From assembly GCA_029891385.1 (NCBI GenBank), contig CM057228.1:63370523-63434522 (forward strand): 64,000 nt of DNA. Reading direction: 5' to 3'. Position numbers and translations under genes: made by a program. Shown here in pieces: positions 57,750 to 64,000 of the stretch (within the stretch, counting starts at the first letter, position 1; the number at the start of each line of letters is the position of its first letter). The notes under the pieces are model-generated. The model made no database searches. It was not told the DNA's origin and saw nothing but the letters and a program-made list of their open reading frames with translations. This DNA comes from Erythroxylum novogranatense. Lineage: Eukaryota > Streptophyta > Magnoliopsida > Malpighiales > Erythroxylaceae.

Positions 57750-59420
57750 CAAGAATTCAAAAATTTTATAAGTATATTAGGATAGGTAGATCTTACATAC
57801 ACAGAAATTTTATTCACATGGTCAAATAAAGAGGAGGTCCAGTACTAATTAAGAAGAAACTAGACAAAGGATTAGTAAATTTTGAGTGGATGGATAGAGT
57901 TTAATGTTCCTTCAGCTAGTTAACCAATCCTAGTTTCTTATATCATTCTCCTCTAGAAATCAAAATGGGAAAACATATAACGAAACTGAAAACCCCATTG
58001 AAGTTGTTCAATTTCCTCATAAAAGGGGAGGGATAATGAAAATAAATTAGAAGAGGATTATGAGAAAGTTGAGGGCTATAAGACTTACAAATTAGTTTCT
58101 AAACTAAAGATCATATGGGAGGACTTAAAGAAATTACATAAGGAGCACTTCCAAAATGATATAAACAAACTATGAAAGAACTGCAGGAATGACCTAGGTG
58201 CAATTCTGTTAGTCAACTATAAAGATGTAAGGAATCAAGACTTAAGGAAAAGGGAGCATAGCAAACGAAATGTTTATCTATTATTAGCATTAAAAACTCA
58301 TAACTCTTAAAGCAAAAGGCCAAAATTAGTTTACTGAAAGATAGGGATTTAAACTCTGCTTTCTTCTATATGAGCATTCAATGTAGAAGGAAATCTAACA
58401 AAATCCTAGAACCTTTTTTAACCCTTTGTATGTAACCTAATCCGAGATTTTTTTAGTTTAGGTGTTCTAAAAAAAAACTAAACAAAACTTTCCTATTCCT
58501 AATTCTAAAATTCCCCAAAATTTGCTCCTTTTAAGGCTTTAGACCTATATCCTATTGTAATATTCTTTACAAAAGTCATCTCAATGGTCCTTACTCCTAA
58601 ACTTTAACCCATTATGAAAGATATTATTAATGTGTTACAATCTAATTTTATTGCAGGTAGAAACATTGGCAATAATCTACTGCTAGCTTAGGATTTCCTC
58701 AAAGACCACCACTCAAACAAGTTCATCAAAAGTTTTGATTTAAAGATAGACTTCACTAAAGTTTTTAACAAGCTCAACTAAACATTCATATGTCAAACTC
58801 TCTAGGTTTTTAGTTTCCCTCCTCAATTTATCAATCCAATAAACGAAACCATCACTACTCCCTCCTATACAATTTTGGTTAATAATAAAAACACTCATCT
58901 TTTCAAAGGAACAAAAGGTGTAAGATAGGGGGATCCCCTCTCTCCCTATCCATCCTTACTAAACATAGAATGTCTTACTAGACTCATTTCTCATAAGATA
59001 TTACAAGGAAGTTCCTTTACTTGCCACTATATATGTAGGAGAACAAAACTTTATAATATGGCATTTGTATATGATCTCCTCCTTCTATTTGGAGTAGAAA
59101 AAAACTCAATTCTTCTACTAATGGATAGTAGGACCAATTATTTTAAAAAAATTCTAACTTGGCAGTAAACAAAATTAATAGTCAAATATTCATCTCTTTA
59201 ACCACTACCTCGCTAAAGCAAACTCTCACAATTGCCTCACGCCTTTGGCTTTGTAAAGATCCACTCAAATATCTAATACTTCCAATCTCCTCATCAAATT
59301 TAATCTATAAGGATTGTAACTCTAATAGCCAAAAGAATATGGAGTTTGATTAACAATAAAGAAGGACAATGGGAAAAATGGATGCATAAAGAATATATCA
59401 AAAATTCCAACTTTTAGATA
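57750..59420 (+). pseudogene. LINE-A: L1-type ORF2 relic (endonuclease and reverse transcriptase)
   Basis: Stops and shifts throughout, but the order is clear. Endonuclease end EFKNFISILG, VDLTYTEILFTWSNKEE (about 57750-57830) and KKKLDKGLVNFEWMDRV. Then RT: LQSNFIAGRNIGNNLLLA (about 58640-58695), FDLKIDFTKVFNKLN (58737), TTPSYTILVNN, FKGTKGVR and GDPLSPYPSL (58926). The active site is decayed to MAFVYDLLLLFG (59058), with the first aspartate changed to tyrosine. It ends with KWMHKEYIKNSNF. It lies on the same strand as CACTA-1 and Copia-2. Confidence 0.88.
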
Positions 59421-61541
59421 ATAATCCCCTTGTCAAACTCTTCTTATATCACCAGACTCATCCTAAACTTTAGAAAGCCAATAGGGAAAGAGATGAAACA
59501 ACTAACTAGGAATGGAGAGCAAACTAGTTTCTAGTCTCAAGTAATTGCAGTCATATGGTGTGTGTGAAACGTTTCTATCATTGGCCTATCAATGAAAACT
59601 CCAAATATATATCATGCCCATGTTTTAGTGAAATGATGATTAAGCATCTCATAACCGTAAGTAAATGATTATCCAGGCTGAGAGGTTTTCTTGAGTAAAT
59701 GATTATCCAGGCTAAGAGGTTTTCTTTTTCTTTTTCCTCGACTCTTTACTTCTTTTAGGTGTTGTATTGTTCATTGGTGAAGTTTGTCCATACTATGTAT
59801 GAAGTATAGTGAAACATTGAATATGTTCAAGAATTTTATGCTCACTTAGGTTAGTCCTATATAATCGCACGCAACACTATTTTTGTAGTTTGTTTGTAAT
59901 GAAAAGGTTTCCTTAGTGAATTTTATATTATGATAGTAAATGTTTCAATATTTCTAGTTGGAGTTAAGGCTTTTTTTTCTTGAATTTCTGACCATTCTTT
60001 GGATTTTATATGGTTATTTATAGTTTGTATAAAGGTTGAGTTTGAAAATTTGGTGGGCAAGAGACACAATCTATATACAACACATAGTCATGAAGTAATT
60101 CATTTAAAGTTGGTTAATCTGGGAGCAAGCACATTAACAATTAAAAGATACAACCTATATACATCACATAGTTATGAAGTAATACTTTTAAAGTCAGTCG
60201 CCATGGCACTCCAATCTTTTAGTCTAGGTTGAAGGCATCTTTTAGATATGTCATATCCTATACAAGTAAGCTCCTTCCACTTGTACCAAGTACCAAGTAG
60301 GGTTGATTAGATGACTGCTTACAACATTCTTTTATTCTAATAGAACTGACCAAAAATATTTGTAAGCATATTTGTGAATCTTTTATTTTTTACATTTCAA
60401 TACCAAAATCAAATTCACAAACATGAACTCAAATCATTTAGAATAATTTCATAGTGGATTGACCAGAAAATAATGAAGAAATCATTGTATATAACCAATT
60501 AATCAAAGTACTAACAGATAACCAATTCACTAAATGAAAATTTGTGTTTTAAACAAGAAAGTTCCTAATCTGATGGGTTCAGTCGGAAAAAAAGAAAAAC
60601 ATATCCAATGCTGCTTCTTTTGAACTATAAACAATGTTTTAAAAACTGGACAATAAAAGAAATAGGCTTGATATTATTCAGCAGCATTTCTTCTATCAAT
60701 TGAAGAATTAATGAATGGTAAGTTAATCCAAAAGCAAAACTAATTCCATCCTAGTGAAAAGAAAAGCATTACTTATTTGCTTTCTCTAAAAAGGAGATGC
60801 ATGTGAAACCACAGAACTTAAATCCCTTGAGTTGGTAGAATTCTGCTAGCAACCAGTTGTATAAAACTAGAAGTTACCTTCTTGTTAGGTCTTGAGCATT
60901 CATGCTTGTATGCTTAATTTTATGATATTTTGGATTGTTTTACATTATATATTAATAGTTAAAGTTTAATTTTTAGGTTGCTTGTAAACTACAATCAATT
61001 CATTTCCATAAAATAATGTTAAAAGTGAATGCAACAATGCCATGTTAAAAGTGAATGCAACAATGCTAACAGCCAAGAAACCACTTCTAACTTGGTACAC
61101 TATTACAGTCAAATGAGAATATGTTAGGGATAGATGGATGCATGCATAGATTCAAAAGACTTTATTCTTCTCACTTGTTACACTATTACAGTCAAATGGG
61201 AATGAAACTCCTTTAAGATGATATGTTATAATTTGACTTGTCTTTTATCTTATATTTGTTAATTCAGTCTTGTAAAACTAAATTTTCTACCTTTCAAGCA
61301 TTATTAATAAATTCATTTATCTTTAATTAGATGATTTGATTACTTCCCTATACAAAGTTAACAGAACAATAGATATTAAACTGATACATATTATTGTCTC
61401 CTAAATGTATGCAATGCCAATGAACAGGTAATTCTTAAATTATCAATCATGTGCTTCTTTTATAGATGGAAAGTGTGTAGGCATCACATTGTATAAATTC
61501 TCAATCATCTATCTCTTCATTAAAAATCAGTTTCTTTTTTT
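59421..61541. other. Non-coding stretch dense in short duplications
   Basis: Tandem 36-bp unit GTAAATGATTATCCAGGCT at 59660-59730. A ~50-bp direct repeat (CTATATAC-ACACATAGT-ATGAAGTAAT) at 60071 and 60150. Tandem GTTAAAAGTGAATGCAACAA at 61018-61070. ACACTATTACAGTCAAATG at about 61096 and 61180. No gene recognised. Confidence 0.6.
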
Positions 61542-61668
61542 CTTGTTTTCTTGTTTTCAACTATTGTTTTTGCATATTGCATTCAAATACAAAGTAAGAC
61601 ACAATCATCTATCTCTTCATTAATCCATATAGAAGGTAATATATTGTCATTATGCTAATTTAGATTTC
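61542..61668 (+). repeat. 127-bp direct repeat, left copy
   Basis: CTTGTTTTCTTGTTTTCAAC...TTAGATTTC, with four to five differences from the copy at 62770-62896. The pair brackets LINE-B. Confidence 0.92.
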
Positions 61669-62769
61669 TATTTACTTTATATTGAAAATAATTTGATTTA
61701 CAATAATTAGATTTCTGTTTTGCTTCACATTTATCCCCATTTATCCTGTTTTGCTTCACATGCATGTAAAGACTAATAAACTTCTTTAATAATTCTGGTT
61801 CTTATCTACTTAGTTATATGTGTGGTTCTTATCTAATTGATAGCTTACCAATTAATAAACTGCTACCGTGATCATAGTGGCCCCATTTAATTTGTTCATT
61901 GGTTAGAACTTAGAACTCCTCCCTTTAGCTTTATTGGGTAGGTCAAGTAGGAAATTCCAGAAAAAAACGAGAGTGACATGGCAAAAGGTTATAATCCAGA
62001 ATAACATGGTGGTATTGGGATTATTCCAATCTTTAATATACCTAAACTTTTAGTGTGTAAATGGATATGGAAGTTATGCACCGATAAAAATGCCTTATGG
62101 ACAAAGTGGATACATGAAATATATTTGAAACAATCCAACTTTTGGAATTTTTTCTAAAAAAATCATGCTATAGTCTCCTTACTTGTAATGCCACGGTGGT
62201 CCCATAATTCTCCCTTATATGGCATAATACCATCAGTCCTAAAATAATATTCATAACCTATCTAGCTATTAAGAATTGACTCCTTACCATGAATCATTGG
62301 CACGGTAATGTTTTTGACTTATGTGTTATTTGTAACTTGGCTTCTGAAGACTGTGATCATCTTTTCTTTCAATGTAATTATTCTAAAGTTATCTGTAGTC
62401 ATATTATGCATTTCTACTGGCACAATTTGGTAGCTATGATTGGGAGCTCGTATTACAGTAGATAATTTCCAAATCTGGGAAAGGAGCTTCAAACACAGTC
62501 CTCTTTTCAGCTACCTTCTCAATGTCCATTTACTGCATTTGGAAAGAAATAAATAGTTGCAAATTTACAGACGTCACGGAAGAGAAATACAAATTAGCTA
62601 ACAAAATTATCAACCTTATTCACATAGGCATTTTTGCCAAATATGCACATAGGTTTCTAACCATTGACATGAACAAAAAATGGCAATTCTAATACTTCTA
62701 AATATTGTGTTTTTTTATCTGTCCTTACTATTTTTCCTAAGTAACCTTTTTTTAATATAGATTGAATGC
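61669..62769 (+). pseudogene. LINE-B: 3' fragment of an L1-type LINE
   Basis: From about 62010: GGIGIIPIFNIPKLLVCKWI, WKLCTDKNALWTKWIHEIYL, KQSNFW, the block just before zf-RVT. Then the zf-RVT core NWHGNVFDLCVICNLASED, CDHLFFQCNYSKVIC (about 62295-62400). It overlaps in content with the end of LINE-A, so it is a separate insertion. The 3' end is T-rich and has no clear poly(A). It is bracketed by 127-bp repeats. Confidence 0.82.
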
Positions 62770-62896
62770 CTTGTTTTCTTGTTTTCAACTATTGTTTTTG
62801 CATATTGTATTAAAATACAAAGTAAGACACAATCATCTATCTCTTCATTAATCCACATAGAAGGTAATATACTGTCATTATGCTAATTTAGATTTC
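62770..62896 (+). repeat. 127-bp direct repeat, right copy
   Basis: Partner of 61542-61668; about 96% identical by eye. Confidence 0.92.
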
Positions 62897-63181
62897 CTTA
62901 AAATGTTTTGGAAAATTGAAAACTTTTACAACATTATAACAAAAGTATATAACTGTTATATAGTTTTCAGTTGTAGTCCTCTCCTCTTCAGGGTTTTGGT
63001 ATATGGATTATTGGGTTTATTTATGAACAATTTGTTATCAAAATACTTGAAATTTACATCTACAAATTTAGTTACATACTTGAAAATGCAGTTTGTTATC
63101 AAAAACTTGCGAATGCAATACACATTTCTTTAAATATGGTTGATGAATATTACTTTAAAATCTAATGTCGATGTGAATGCA
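62897..63181 (+). other. Probable intron upstream of the TNPA-like gene
   Basis: T-rich sequence ending TGTGAATGCAG at 63181, a good splice acceptor before the exon at 63182. Confidence 0.4.
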
Positions 63182-63996
63182 GGTGAATCACATGGGACCT
63201 GGTCTACCTAAGAAGAAGAATAAGGCTGCACCAAGTAGCTTAGTACCTACACAGGCACAAGATCACACACCTACACCTTCTAAGCCTACTTCAACACCAA
63301 GAGAAGTCACATCTATGCCTAGTACTCATCCTATAGATAAGTATGAACAAATTTTGAATATGCGACGCAATATTATTTCTTCTTCAACTTCTCAAGAGAT
63401 GCCTCCAGCTTCTAATTATCTGACACCAATAAATCACACTATTCTTCCCACTGTGGGCTCCTCTTCTGCAAGCACTGTAGGTATGATCTTTCACATCACA
63501 TTGGTTAAATTTATTAAGATTAATTATTTTATTTACCTAACCAATTAAGAGTCTGCTATATGCTAATTATAAATTATTCCTTTTCTATTTTAGGATCCAC
63601 GATTGATGCAAAAAAAAACAAGGGATGTCACAAAAGGAAACGGATTGAAAAAGATTACTAAGGCGATAGGTAAAAGATTAGAGATAGAAATCTCCCCTGC
63701 TGAAGGATGACCAACTAACTCCGTACAGTCTGCCAAATTATCGAGTGAGATTGGTGTGGTATCCCGAACTTCCTTACTTGTAAGAAATTTTTTTTCAAAA
63801 ATTACTAATGAGGAATTGGACATTGCATTTGATAAGTTAGACGTAAGTAATCTAAACCAATTTAATTAATATGTGTTTACCATATTTTTAAAGCATTGAC
63901 GAATTATTTATAATTTTTTTGCAGCAAAAGTTGGAAGTCAAGGGAATGAGGATTGACAACGAAATACATTCTGTTGTGAAGAAGTTTCTTGCTTGA
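63182..63996 (+). pseudogene. CACTA-1 second gene, Transposase_24 / TNPA-like (likely defective, may start upstream)
   Basis: Exon 63182-63480 encodes a basic then Pro/Ser/Thr-rich stretch (MGPGLPKKKNKAAPSSL, TPTPSKPTSTPRE). An intron with GT at 63481 and AG at 63593 leads to 63594-63842: DPRLMQKKTRDVTKG, IGKRLEIEISPAEG, AKLSSEIGVVSRTSLLV and ITNEELDIAFDKLD. This resembles the TRGxTKM...GKRLE...G-P...AKLSSxIGxxxR pattern of plant En/Spm Transposase_24 proteins. A third exon (63925-63996) reads QKLEVKGMRIDNEIHSVVKK and ends FLA-stop. A TGA after SPAEG, and exon frames that do not join without a shift, point to decay. TNPA-type proteins bind the subterminal repeats and hold the element ends together. 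Confidence 0.7.
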
Positions 63997-64000
63997 AGGT

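Larger units (their letters stand above)
33679..64000 (+). mobile_element. CACTA-1, CACTA (En/Spm) DNA transposon with nested insertions; right end beyond window
   Basis: It starts with a typical CACTA terminus (CACTATAACAAAAA, 33679) and a subterminal zone of repeated GCATCGTTTT and GACGTTG words. A TNP2-type transposase pseudogene (38009-45980) and a Transposase_24/TNPA-like gene (63182-63996) follow on the same strand, the order seen in En/Spm-type elements. A solo LTR (40833-45192), Copia-2 (46532-56226) and LINE pieces inflate it to more than 30 kb. No inverted TIR is seen before 64000. That the TIR, the TNP2 gene and the TNPA-like gene belong to one element is inferred from strand and order. 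Confidence 0.75.

Overview
This window is nuclear DNA of a flowering plant, probably a eudicot. It is AT-rich and intron-bearing. It is dominated by plant transposable element families: Ty1/copia, very long LTRs of a LARD/gypsy-like family, CACTA DNA transposons and L1-type LINEs. Only one probably functional host gene is visible, a conserved MIR171 microRNA gene. I cannot name the species.

Layout. (1) 1-13515: Copia-1, an old reverse-strand copia element whose 5' LTR was split by a 4.43 kb solo LTR (8062-12488). (2) 13516-23588: an island with fewer repeats. It holds a reverse-strand CACTA transposase relic (14880-16270), a forward LINE relic (16880-18440), the MIR171 hairpin (19631-19716) and a reverse-strand GT31 beta-1,3-galactosyltransferase pseudogene (21280-22141). 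(3) 23589-30905: a complete but coding-free LARD-like element on the minus strand (two LTRs of about 3.7 and 2.9 kb, 637 bp between them). (4) 30906-33678: AT-rich intergenic DNA. (5) 33679 to beyond the window end: a CACTA element (CACTA-1) on the plus strand, which starts with a clear CACTATAACAAAAA terminus. It carries a FAR1/FHY3-like relic, a gypsy protease relic, a TNP2 transposase pseudogene (38009-45980), and a second transposon gene of the Transposase_24/TNPA kind at the right edge (63182-63996). It has been swollen by a 4.36 kb solo LTR (40833-45192, duplication GTTAA), a copia element (Copia-2, 46532-56226, duplication TAAAC) and LINE fragments.

How the parts relate. The CACTA genes have the arrangement of En/Spm-type elements (TNP2 transposase first, TNPA-like gene after it), but stops and frameshifts make the element non-autonomous. 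Both copia elements belong to one family (long LTRs, initiator-Met tRNA primer site, the same gag-pol order) and both are defective. The most unusual signals are in non-coding parts of the elements. Copia leaders hold repeated hairpins whose stems are kept by compensatory changes, and arrays of a TAAGTCGACTTA palindrome that also sits at the new outer edge of the Copia-2 LTRs. The giant LTRs also hold covarying hairpins. Separately, between copies of the same element, differences pile up at CAG/CTG/CCGG sites as one-base losses, which looks like sequencing error at methylated CHG sites.

All domain calls come from reading translations by eye; no database was searched.
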